The notes: generated by a model not told the origin, from the sequence alone. 12,410 nucleotides of DNA from Darksidea phi (GCA_030770425.1 JASJFT010000455.1:1-12410), one strand, 5' to 3'. Positions 1 through 7,830 are shown, counted from the stretch's first letter. Numbers and translations: made by a program.

Positions 1-386
1 TAGTAATATAGGCTAAACCTAAATAGGAAATAACCTATTAAAGGTTACTTCTTAGGAATTCCTTAATTCCTTACAAGAATAAATAAAGGTTATATATACC
101 TAATATAGTAAGATTTAGTAAAGGGAACGTCGTAATTATAGATATAATATATAATAGATATAAATAGTTATAAGTTAGTATTATAATAGTACCTTCCCTT
201 TAAATAGCTATATATCTTAGATAACTTTATAAAAAGAAAATTTACTAATATTAGTATTCTTTAGATCTATTTTAGGGTAGATTTATCTAAATAGTTATTA
301 TAAAATTAGTAGACTATACTCTCTTAACCTTTTAGGTCGAATACTAGCTATTAGGTAGTAAGATAATATTTCTATTTAACTAGGGG
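1..386. repeat. RIP-saturated AT-rich repeat remnant (left block)
   Basis: Very AT-rich and dominated by TA steps. Reading through it I find a single CpA (near 73) and no TpG until 389, although CpG survives (for example in aacgtcgtaa near 127 and ggtcgaa near 336). Loss of CpA/TpG with CpG retained is the signature of repeat-induced point mutation, not of ordinary methyl-CpG decay. No ORF survives. The block was presumably a transposon or other duplicated sequence, but I could not recognise which from this short piece. It ends abruptly around 386. Confidence 0.85.
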
Positions 387-389
387 GCT

Positions 390-524
390 GTTGAAGAGAG
401 GAGCAGTGTGGTGGGGACGATGAGCGAGAGGGGGCCTTATGTGCAAATTTATGAGAGGTATACGGAGGATAGGGCGCAGAGTGAGATGGCGAAGGCGATG
501 AGGGCGGGGAGGGGGGTGCCGTAA
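390..524 (+). pseudogene. Possible 3' fragment of a truncated ORF
   Basis: Starting right at the edge of the RIP block, one plus-strand frame is open for 44 codons to a TAA at 522-524; the other two plus frames stop within about 30 bases. The composition is strongly G-rich, unlike the RIP DNA on its left, with many GCG, GGG, AGG and GAG codons. The predicted tail runs from VEERSSVVGTMSERG to RAGRGVP at the end. There is no start codon before the RIP block (TAG at 381-383), so this would be the 3' end of a gene cut by the repeat. I do not recognise the protein, and the short open frame could be chance in G-rich DNA or the start of an unmutated LTR. Confidence 0.25.
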
Positions 525-637
525 AACTCGAGCATTAATACAAGAAGCCACGTTACACTTGTATGCTTTCTAGTCTAAGGAGATTCTGATTCAAATGGAA
601 ACTATTATGAGAAGTCAGGCTAGATCGGACACCCAGT

Positions 638-2276
638 TCAAGGTTTTCCATCGCGGAGGCACTTCTTGAACGCCGGATGGTTTGCAATCTTTTGAAATGC
701 ATCCTTCATCGCCTGGCGACTTCCCGCTTGACCAGAACCCTTCGGAGCGAGTCTGAACAAGTTCCGCCCCCCATTTTTCATAAGCTCAGCTAGACGTGGC
801 GAGAACCGGGCGATCTGTGGAACGGCGCGCGAAAGTAGTGATCCTGCCATTCGTGCCACCGAAATCCCAATCTCTACAAAAATCAGGAATGGATTTCGTT
901 TTTCGATTGGGTCGGCCGTGAGAGCATTTCGCTTGCGCCCGCCTCCCATGTCACAAAATGCCTCGCCGCTCAAGTCCCCGTCTCTTCCTCGGATGTCGTC
1001 GTTCAAGATGTTTCTCTGCACCAGCTTCTCAGCTCGCTTACGCATGTTTTCGTATTCCAACTCTCTTTTAATCCCCTCCTCGCCTCGCTTTTTTTGACAA
1101 CGCGCATTAATCGTACCATTTGCACCTCGCCTACACCAGTCATGGTTCTTCCAAAATTCGAAATCTGCTTGTTCCATTCTATCCATGAATTGTTTCATGT
1201 AAGCCTCTTCATCCTGTTTTAATGTCAACATCGAACGTGGGAAAATTGACGCGTATTTTACTCGGAATTTCCAGGGGTCAACTTACAATATCGGGCCCAA
1301 TGTCATCCGGGTTCACGTCGGACGGCCAGAATTGGAGAAAGTCATCTGACTCCACAAAATCCTGATCAAAATAGCATGCCACCATTTCCATGTAGCCTTC
1401 AACCTCATCATTCCGCTTTTTGAGGCCCAATATGGTTTGCCCGACTCCCAGAACCGAGGCCATCATGCATTTGTAAGACTTGATCCGCATCTTCTTGTCA
1501 TCGTCAATCTTCTTTTGCTTTTCTCGCTTCCCATCGTCGATCTTCTGCTGTCGACTTTTGCGCTCTTCGGCCTTCTTGTCGCGCTCTGCTTTCCTGTCAT
1601 TCCACACCTTCTTGAACTTTTCCTTCAATTTATCCATCCTGCCCTTCTTCTTCTTTTGATATTGTCGGGTTGACTTGCACTTTTTCTTTGCCTTGCCGTC
1701 CGGACCGCTGTAGACCTCTGTAAACTGCGTCTTCTCGTCGCACTTCGGGTTGTCCTTCTCATCGTTGTCCATGCACTTGGGCTTCCAGTTCGCATCATTT
1801 TCCTTTCCGTCAGGCCGCGTCTCGGGAATCTTAGGCGGCTTACAATCTTTCTCGTCGTCAATGGCGCATTTCAGATCTTTGGCGGGCGTATCGGGACTCT
1901 GCGGCCCTTCCCGAGGATCGAGGACAGTGTCGCCGGGGCAATTGCCCTTTCTTTTCTTTTCGCGATCGTCGTCTTCGTTTTGGTCACCATTGTCCTTGAC
2001 GCAAACCTTGTGGGTTGGGTCAGGCTTCATTCCGAAAGGACAAGGGATACATCGGGTGCAGTCGGTCGGGTGTTTTATGCGCTTCCCTTTACATTTTTTC
2101 TTGCATCGGTCTTCGCATGCGTTACTATTCTCAGCACGGTGGAGAAGGCCATGAGGACGATGCGGAATAATGTTGAAATTGGTGATGGAAGTGTCTACAA
2201 CGTTGTTCGAAACGGCCTGGGTTAAGATGAGGTGTAGATGAAGGAGAAGTTCCAAACGAAAAATAGTGTACTTCAT
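638..2276 (-). CDS. Secreted Lys/Asp-rich protein with Cys-rich N-terminus and Kex2-type sites (two exons)
   Basis: Read as complement join(638..1213,1287..2276), giving 521 residues. Residues 1-23 form a signal peptide with a hydrophobic LLLHLHLILTQAVS core. Residues 54-92 are Cys-rich (C54, C58, C62, C73, C76, C79, C92; pattern CxxCxxC followed by GMKPDP). Further Cys pairs lie in two similar blocks, KCAIDDEKDC at 136-145 and KCMDNDEKDNPKC at 167-179. Residues 204-266 are a Lys/Arg/Asp-rich predicted helix or coiled coil. Dibasic sites follow at 286-288 (KKR), 424-425 and 435-436 (KR). The last site precedes a hydrophobic, amphipathic-looking stretch (FLIFVEIGISVARMAG). The frame closes exactly across the intron. 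A sequon NGT lies at residues 362-364. I recognise the general style of fungal secreted, Kex2-matured proteins but no named family. The function is unknown; effector, secreted antimicrobial or structural roles are all possible. Confidence 0.75.
1214..1286 (-). other. Intron of the 521-residue secreted protein gene
   Basis: On the minus strand the donor is GTAAGT directly after codon GAT-ATT, and the acceptor is AAACAG before GATGAAGAG. The length is 73 bp and the phase is 0. Without splicing, exon 1 would stop within three codons (V, S, stop). Splicing joins the two long frames with no frame change. A TTGAC just before the acceptor is a weak branch-point candidate. Confidence 0.8.
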
Positions 2277-2359
2277 CGTAGAATAAGCACCAAGCTGACA
2301 TGCAAATGATGATAGAAGAGTTTGAGAGAAAAAGACAATGCTCTTAGGTAGCCACTGAG

Positions 2360-2366
2360 TATTTAA
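2360..2366 (-). promoter_or_regulatory. TATA-like box of the 521-residue protein gene
   Basis: TTAAATA on the minus strand, about 84 bp before the start codon at 2276. It is followed by a pyrimidine-rich stretch (minus strand, around 2320-2335), as is usual in filamentous-fungus promoters. Assignment rests on position and sequence only. Confidence 0.35.
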
Positions 2367-2400
2367 GGGTTTTGAGAATGACTCCTCCCTTGACGCTCTA

Positions 2401-2500
2401 CATGAAAAAGACAGTTAATCCTTTAGGGAGATGTGAACCAGCGTACGGTGCATGGAAAAGACAGTTGGTATTCTGGGCATACATGAACCAACGTACGGCG
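2401..2500. repeat. Two-copy 50-bp tandem repeat upstream of the secreted protein gene
   Basis: Copies at 2401-2450 and 2451-2500 abut exactly. Both start with CATGRAAAAGACAGTT and both end with GAACCARCGTACGGYG. I count about 37 of 50 identical positions, most differences being transitions. Each copy carries the palindrome CGTACG. It lies 125-225 bp upstream of the gene that starts at 2276, so it could be a duplicated upstream element or just an old minisatellite. Confidence 0.75.
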
Positions 2501-3576
2501 CTGAAACAATCCGGTTGGAAGCGTAGGGCTTGACAACAAGTAATCAAGGGACAAATATCCCTTTCCTAATAACTTACCGTATTGTGCAACCTTCAGTAGG
2601 ATGTCTCACTCCGTCTCCTAGCGGGATGTATGTTTTCTTAGGTGACCCTCCAAGCCACCTGCGCCACCTGTTTCATTTGGTAGGTAATTTCATAAGCGGA
2701 GCAACGCCGAGACATGGAGGAATGAGACCACCAAACAATGAATATGCATCAACGATGCGCCGCAGAATCGAATACTGTGTTCACCTCGATGTGAGGCGTA
2801 ACCCGTGCCGCTTCCCGCCAAGAATTGTTGTATATAGTAGGTTTATTATATGTACCCCTGCTGCTCCCGCCAAGATTTATGACTGCTTCCCGCTAAGGAT
2901 GACACATGACAGGTTTAGGTACCGTGCCACGCGTGCCACCCCCGCCAAGAATTGCGGGTTGGGCAAGGTGGCACAGGACATGATCGTCGCCGACAATCCT
3001 CGATCATATGCCATTCCTGTCCGAATTTCCTGGAGATGTGTGAGATGCCAGCTGGAAGATGGGCAAGGCATATTCCGTAGCCTTGAAGCGATACTTCGTG
3101 AAAAACCCGGTTTGGATGGCTAAAGCAATTATAGCCGTCGAAAATAGCGTCAGCCTTTAAGACCATGAAGCCTTCGCTCATGGGCAGATTGAGGGTCGGC
3201 CAGTCCTGAGCTCCTAGCCCGAGAGTTTGCGTAGGAAACTGGCTCAAGTCGCTGGTGAAGAATGGGTTTTATGAAAGAAAGGAAGAAGGAGCGTTATAGA
3301 CCTAAAGAGCAAGCTGCTGAATGCTTCACCATATCTGGGTCTGATGTATGGAGAGTTACACTTTTGCACGTTGGAGGGAACCTATATAATCTGCACACCA
3401 CTGAAGCTGAATCGACCAACCGCATCGGGATAGGGCTTTGCATGGTTGTAACATATCTAAGAGCCGAGTGCTAAGTGCCATATCATACTAAGTGCAAATG
3501 AGATTGAGAAAACAGATCCATCTAAAGCAAGTACACAAAAGGTGCCCTTCAACACAAAGGGATGTTTCGCCCTCCC
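2501..3576. other. Intergenic stretch, no supported gene
   Basis: Apart from the decayed repeat at 2805-2963 I see no gene here. A plus-strand frame at 2530-3123 and a minus-strand frame at 2915-3247 are open, but they begin at TTG rather than ATG. A 70-codon ATG frame at 3262-3474 has no recognisable domain, signal peptide or splice context. The region probably holds the upstream sequences of the gene starting at 2276 and the 3' end of the gene stopping at 3577. Confidence 0.5.
2805..2963. repeat. Decayed tandem repeat with CCCGCCAAG motifs (about 75-bp period)
   Basis: The motif CCCGCCAAGAATTG occurs at 2814-2827 and 2941-2954, with variants at 2866-2878 (CCCGCCAAGATTT) and 2889-2900 (CCCGCTAAGGAT). 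The spacings are 52, 23 and 52 bp, as expected for a duplicated 75-bp unit (2814-2888 and 2889-2963). GTGCC plus a purine precedes several copies. GTGCCAC at 2934 and GTGGCAC near 2969 could pair as a hairpin. No coding sense was found. Confidence 0.5.
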
Positions 3577-4134
3577 TTACGGGACCAATTCCGGACCACG
3601 AACCCAATCCTCCGGGCATCCATATTTTGGGTCAGGCTTTGTATTAGGGTTCTGGCAAACAGTCTTCGGTCCCGATGGCTGCGGTTCAATCGGCCCATCA
3701 AGGTCACAACCTGAATAAAACCCCACACAAGCATCCCGCATCTCATAGCTCTTCCATTTATCTCCCTTCAATTCTTCCCTCACATTCGAGCAACTGTCAT
3801 CAATGTATCCGCCCTCGATCTCTGTATCAGGGTCGCAATCTTCAGAGGTAAAGAAGACGACCTGTTGAGATTGCGCAAAGGTGCTACCGTCCTGATATGC
3901 GGATATGGCCTTTTCTTCAACAAGGTCTTCGAGTGTTTCGGCTTGCAGTTGTTGGGCTACATCGCCCCGCTTGATGCAGCCGACGTCTAAGCGGAGGTCG
4001 AGTTTCGTTCTGAGGTCGTTCTGGCCCGAGCAGTCTTCGCTCTTCCATACAATAATCTCCATACTGCCAAATACGCCTGACACTGTCAAAAAAGCGACGG
4101 CATATCGGAGTAACATTGCCAAAATGTATGGCAT
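3577..4134 (-). CDS. Small secreted protein with eight cysteines
   Basis: 185 residues. Residues 1-24 are a signal peptide with a hydrophobic core AMLLRYAVAFLTVSGVF and likely cleavage near 23-24. The mature part has eight cysteines (35, 53, 100, 115, 136, 143, 160, 173), an even number that suits four disulfides in an extracellular protein. Two segments are alike: IIVWKSEDCS at 27-36 and VVFFTSEDCD at 92-101. A weaker third is VGFYSGC at 137-143. This suggests a repeated beta-strand module, possibly a crystallin-like beta-sandwich, but that is a guess. The C-terminus shares a KPDP-then-Cys pattern with the 521-residue secreted protein. The stop codon overlaps a GTAAGG donor-like sequence, so a further 3' exon cannot be excluded. 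I do not recognise the family; a candidate effector is the most natural label. Confidence 0.7.
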   Translation of the reverse strand: MPYILAMLLRYAVAFLTVSGVFGSMEIIVWKSEDCSGQNDLRTKLDLRLDVGCIKRGDVAQQLQAETLEDLVEEKAISAYQDGSTFAQSQQVVFFTSEDCDPDTEIEGGYIDDSCSNVREELKGDKWKSYEMRDACVGFYSGCDLDGPIEPQPSGPKTVCQNPNTKPDPKYGCPEDWVRGPELVP

Positions 4135-4137
4135 ATT

Positions 4138-4182
4138 CTGTAATTGATTAGAATCTACTCTTTGGAACGCTTGTGGACTTAC
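4138..4182 (-). other. Probable 5'-UTR intron of the eight-cysteine protein gene
   Basis: On the minus strand GAA|GTAAGT begins at 4182 and TTACAG ends at 4138, three bases before the start codon. TTCTAATCAATTACAG places a CTAAT-type branch point about 12 bases before the acceptor. At 45 bp it is short but normal for filamentous fungi. Joining does not put the upstream frame (4183-4336) in phase with the ATG, so I read it as an untranslated-leader intron. Confidence 0.5.
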
Positions 4183-5063
4183 TTCGAGGGGAAAGGAGGC
4201 AGGTCGCAGGAGAAGGGATTGGTTCAGAAAATAATATGCTCTGGGGGATTATAGCAGAGTGCTTGATGGGTGGGAACAATAAATTCACTCGAAGGTTGAG
4301 CGGAGCATACCACTGAAGATTGGGATTGTGAAGCATGAGACGTGATAAACATACGGAGATACTAGATATATCGAATTAAGCGATGATACTTTGCGGTCTA
4401 GCCAGCTACCGAACACGTGTCGATAGTTCAACCTAGTCCCCTTGACGAATCTGCGGCGTCATATCTGTCATGGTTGGTATAGTCTTCATATTTGCAAAGT
4501 AACAGATATGCAAGCCCGGCCGCGTTTCATGTTGTAACTGCCCGTCCTTGGATGCCTAATAATTGAGACTGAGTCCTTGGCTGTGGCCGCAGTAAGTGGG
4601 TAGTCGACTGGGCCGCTTTCGTAAGACCGGCAGGAACGATTGGGATGAGACATTGTGCATGCCCAATTTAGCCCCTCCCCTTCAATTCACCCTCGCCACC
4701 GCAGGATTTAACCACTGCAACACTGTGGCACGAGTGTGCCACTACCGCTAGTTGAGTGTTGCTTGATCGAGGGCTCGGTGCGCTCCTTTTCGGCCGCTTT
4801 ACGGACTAACAGCCGATGTTTAATATTACTCAGCTGCTCACGCACGTGTTTGAGTGTTCAAACAATCACGTCTAAGAGTTATGGCAATTTTCGAACCTTG
4901 GATCACTAGGTCATCACAGAAAGTATTGTAGGAACAAAAGTAAAGTATGAAGCTTGTATAAATAACTGGGTAGAGACCACTGCCACAGTTGCAATCATAG
5001 GAACTCGATTTCATGCAAATGCATAAATGTTATCATAGCCGGGAAGACGCTGTAACATGTAAC
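4183..5063. other. Intergenic stretch, no supported gene
   Basis: It holds the presumed promoter of the gene starting at 4134: a CCAAT box on the minus strand at 4218-4222 and AT-rich patches near 4230-4285. It also holds the 3' side of the gene ending at 5064. I also see a perfect inverted repeat at 4725-4742 (GTGGCAC, GAGT loop, GTGCCAC) and a TATAAATA on the plus strand at 4957-4964. No ORF with recognisable features lies here. Confidence 0.5.
4957..4964 (+). promoter_or_regulatory. Orphan TATA box on the plus strand
   Basis: A full TATAAATA lies 49 bp before an ATG at 5013 that opens a 64-codon frame (5013-5207) antisense to the end of the acidic secreted protein gene. That frame's hydrophobic stretch is what the complement of a Glu/Asp/Lys-rich coding region would give, so the frame itself is doubtful. 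The box could drive an antisense or non-coding transcript, or be chance. Confidence 0.2.
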
Positions 5064-5492
5064 TTAATAGGAAAGGTCGTCTTGATCATAAAGATCATAG
5101 ACGTCTTCCGGATCCGCGGCCTCAGCCTCACCGTCGCGTTTGGAGTGATTCTCTTCATTATCTTCCTTCCTTTTCTTTTCTTCATTCATACCTGCGGCAG
5201 TATTTGAACCTTCTCCAGATCCCTCCCTTTTATCAGCCCTATTTTCGACGCTAGGGCCGGCCTCATCAGTTCCTCGGTCGCCAACATCATTCCTAGCGTT
5301 TATGGATGGCTCGTCAGTCCCTGCGCTAGGGATATCTGTCATGTCGCGAGCGTGGATATCGAACCGGGGGTTGTATTCACCGCTCTTGGGGATGTCGAGG
5401 GCTTGGTCGGTAGTAGAAGTAGCAAGAGCCTGGAGTTGGAAGGTCGTCAAGACGCTGAGAATAGCGACTATGGGGCCCTTGGAGAGCTGCAT
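5064..5492 (-). CDS. Small secreted acidic protein, cysteine-free
   Basis: 142 residues, single exon. Residues 1-25 form a clear signal peptide (hydrophobic PIVAILSVLTTFQLQALA). The mature part has no cysteine, is rich in Asp, Glu, Gly and Asn, and is likely disordered. Residues 48-67 and 67-86 form an imperfect duplicated unit sharing Ala-Arg-Asp/Asn at the start, then GTDE and PS. Basic clusters at 88-89 (KR), 106-109 (KKRK) and 118-119 (KR) could be cut by Kex2. A cut at 119 would free a 23-residue acidic tail with three tyrosines. Low-complexity secreted proteins like this are common effector or precursor-peptide candidates, but there is no domain to name. Coding is supported by the signal peptide and a TATA box at a sensible distance. 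Confidence 0.6.
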   Translation of the reverse strand: MQLSKGPIVAILSVLTTFQLQALATSTTDQALDIPKSGEYNPRFDIHARDMTDIPSAGTDEPSINARNDVGDRGTDEAGPSVENRADKREGSGEGSNTAAGMNEEKKRKEDNEENHSKRDGEAEAADPEDVYDLYDQDDLSY

Positions 5493-5615
5493 AGTGAAGG
5501 AGTGGTGTAAGAGGCGGTGTAGATGTTGTCAGATAATGAATTTGTGATGAGTAGATTCGTGATGCAAGAAACCAAACTTGGCGGCGAGGAGTCGGAGTTG
5601 ATCATATACTGGTAG

Positions 5616-5623
5616 TTATATAA
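5616..5623 (-). promoter_or_regulatory. TATA box of the acidic secreted protein gene
   Basis: TTATATAA (palindromic) lies about 125 bp upstream of the start codon at 5492 in the minus-strand direction. There is no competing plus-strand gene downstream. Called by sequence and position only. Confidence 0.35.
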
Positions 5624-5993
5624 TGTCTGCCTTATCTCCGCGAACTACCATGTACTTTCCTACCAGTTGTTTGAGCCGATCAACTTGACAACGCCGCTTC
5701 GTGGTCTGTCCTTTCCTTGTATGCCAAGATGTGGCAACATGTGCTTACAAGAACGCCTTGCGGAACGCCTCGTGCATGCCTACCGATGACAGCTTGGCGC
5801 TAGCAATCGGAGGCTCTAAGCCCGAATCTACCTATGGTATTCTCCGAGGTGAGCAAATTGTTTCACGCAAAAAAGCAACCTAATGCAATCACTAACCAGA
5901 GGAGAAGGGCTTTGGTCAACCAAATCTCTGATGAAATTCTCGTTCCAAATCCGGAATCTACGTGCTTTGATGCCTTATTTTCCTATTCTCGTA
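5624..5993. other. Intergenic stretch between the acidic-protein promoter and the ankyrin gene's 3' end
   Basis: No gene supported. Open frames here start at GTG or overlap the ankyrin gene and carry no recognisable motif. The sequence is of normal composition and shows no RIP depletion. It presumably holds the 3' flank of the gene stopping at 5994. Confidence 0.5.
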
Positions 5994-7373
5994 TCATACC
6001 TTCTTACTCGGCCTCGCGTTCAACTTTGACTTGATACGTTGGAATCGAGACGGAGGCAAGTGGAGTGCAACGAAAGATTCACTCTCTTCATTGACCTCGG
6101 CGCCATGTTTGAGCAGCAGCTTCAGCACCCTCTTGTAGTTCGTATCTGGATACATTTTCTGGCCTTTAATAAGTGCATGTAGCGCATTATTGTATCGTTT
6201 ACCGGGCGCATTAGCGTCGGCACCGTATTGAAGAAGCATCTCCACGACCGAGCGGTAGTTGAAGAAAGCGGCTGGATGCAGTGCATTGCCCCAGTGTGCA
6301 TCCGGATGCGATGAAGTGACGTTGGCGCCATGACGGAGTAGAAGCTCCACTTTGCGATTGCGTCCATTCTTTGAAGCAGCTTCCAGTGCGTTGCCATCAA
6401 ATCCTCCTTGTGTATTGACATCTGCGCCATGGTCAAGCAGTAGCTTCATTATCCGCTCGGAGCAGGAATGTGAACTAGAAGCAGCCTGGAGCGCGGCGCC
6501 ATGAGGCCCAGGCTGCGCGTTGACGTCGGCCCCAGCGTCGAGCAGCAACTCTACTGTCCGTTTTTGGTCGAAATGTGAGGCTATTTGGAGTGCGGTACCA
6601 GAGTCCCCACACTGGGCGTTAGGGTCGGCGCCACTGTCGAGAAGTAGCCTCACCAATTGAACATCCCCTAGCCTTGAAGCGGTAAAGAGGGCGTTCGTGG
6701 AAAATCCTCTAAAGGCCTTTGTTTCAGGTCCATTGACATCTGCTCCACGATCGAGCAGCAGCTTCACAACTTGTATTTTACCCCCAGCCGAGGCGGCTTG
6801 GAGTGCGTCGCCATATTCTTTACACGGGGCATTCCAACTAGCGCCGCTATCAAGGAGAAGCTTGACGATGTGTAAGTGGCCCCGATATGAAGCAGCCTGG
6901 AGCGCGTCGCCGTGATTTTTATCGTAAGAGTTGACATTGGCACCGTTGTTGATTAACAGCCTGACCACCTGCTCATGTCCTTTTTCTGAAGCCGCTCTGA
7001 TTGCATAATAGCGACCATGTGGTCGCGAGTCGATGTCGGCACCGTTATCGAGTAGCAGTTGCACTATTTCACAGCTCCCACCTTGCGCTGCCGCTACCAA
7101 TGGCGTGTCCAATGAGTAGTAACACCGGAAACGAACATTTGCGCCGTTGCGAACGAGTCCTCGGGCTGTGGCGGCGCGGCAATGCAGGCAAGCCCACACC
7201 AACGCTTTGCCCCCATATTCGCCCAGGGGTTGACGGATCGCGGCGCGGTAGAGGTGGTCATTCAAGACCTGATACAGACGGCAGTTGACTTGTGTCAAGG
7301 CGGCGATGTCCTTCACCTCGAGCTCCTCAGCTATGCAAGCGAGCAATTCGTTTGGAAGGATCAGCAGCGACAT
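5994..7373 (-). CDS. F-box and ankyrin-repeat protein
   Basis: 459 residues if translation starts at the ATG at 7371-7373. The first in-frame ATG (7457) would add 28 residues of low-complexity sequence. I prefer the inner start because the F-box begins immediately after it. Residues 3-43 (LPNELLACIAEEL, then DIAALTQVNCRLYQVLNDHLYR) match the F-box pattern that binds Skp1 in SCF ubiquitin ligases. From about residue 50 to 445 there are about eleven ankyrin repeats, seen as recurring LLLxxGADVN and ALxAAS motifs. Some are longer than 33 residues by short loop insertions. There is no signal peptide or membrane segment, so it should act in the cytosol or nucleus. The likely role is a substrate-recruiting adaptor of an SCF complex. 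The target is unknown. It is the only gene in the window with a clear intracellular, domain-based assignment. Confidence 0.85.
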   Translation of the reverse strand: MSLLILPNELLACIAEELEVKDIAALTQVNCRLYQVLNDHLYRAAIRQPLGEYGGKALVWACLHCRAATARGLVRNGANVRFRCYYSLDTPLVAAAQGGSCEIVQLLLDNGADIDSRPHGRYYAIRAASEKGHEQVVRLLINNGANVNSYDKNHGDALQAASYRGHLHIVKLLLDSGASWNAPCKEYGDALQAASAGGKIQVVKLLLDRGADVNGPETKAFRGFSTNALFTASRLGDVQLVRLLLDSGADPNAQCGDSGTALQIASHFDQKRTVELLLDAGADVNAQPGPHGAALQAASSSHSCSERIMKLLLDHGADVNTQGGFDGNALEAASKNGRNRKVELLLRHGANVTSSHPDAHWGNALHPAAFFNYRSVVEMLLQYGADANAPGKRYNNALHALIKGQKMYPDTNYKRVLKLLLKHGAEVNEESESFVALHLPPSRFQRIKSKLNARPSKKV

Positions 7374-7574
7374 TGACAGATTGCTGGGTACATATACGGC
7401 GTGTTCCGCGGTGGTTGTCGCACATATGCAGCTGGGGTAATGGAGATGGAGATGCACTGGAGATGAACATGGTGATGGTGGGAGGCACGAGGCTGGGTAC
7501 CAGAGGTAGACGTTGGATTAGAGGCGTGGGCCTTGGCGACGGGTGGCGCTCAACCCCGGCCTGCCCGGCTTGAA

Positions 7575-7670
7575 ACATGACAGCCGGGCCAAGCTGTTCC
7601 TTCAGGCGTATGCGACACACATACATGCCAGCTGGGCCAAGCTGTTCCTTCAGGCGTGTGCGGCACATAT
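7575..7670. repeat. Two-copy 48-bp tandem repeat in a divergent promoter region
   Basis: Copies at 7575-7622 and 7623-7670 are head to tail and differ at about five positions. They share an unbroken 24-base core from GGGCCAAGCTG to TTCAGGCGT. The high identity suggests a recent duplication. It lies about 200-300 bp upstream of the ankyrin gene start and about 360-450 bp upstream of the glycosyltransferase start. Confidence 0.85.
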
Positions 7671-7830
7671 CTAGTCAGCCGAACAGGGCACCGGCAATCG
7701 GACCAAAGACATGTTTCAGCCTCCAAACGCGACCACCCATGTTCCTGGAAGGCATTTCTCCGCACGTCTTGCCTCCACCCATTTTGACAGATATGTAGGA
7801 AATGGACACGATGTTGGGAAGGTCACCATG

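Noticed and set aside
2530..3123. 197-codon plus-strand open frame
   Set aside because: It begins at TTG, has no signal peptide or domain, and runs through the decayed DNA repeat at 2805-2963.
2915..3247. 110-codon minus-strand open frame
   Set aside because: It begins at TTG and partly overlaps the repeat region on the other strand. No recognisable motif or splice context.
3262..3474. 70-codon plus-strand ATG frame
   Set aside because: Isolated, no domain, signal peptide or promoter evidence; length is within chance expectation.
5994..7457. Start of the ankyrin gene at 7457
   Set aside because: The extra 28 residues (His/Cys/Thr-rich) match no domain, and the F-box begins directly after the ATG at 7373.
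7327..7668. Minus-strand frame with a repeated RLKEQLGPA unit
   Set aside because: The repeat is explained by the 48-bp DNA duplication. The frame overlaps the F-box start in another phase, and I found no convincing intron linking them.
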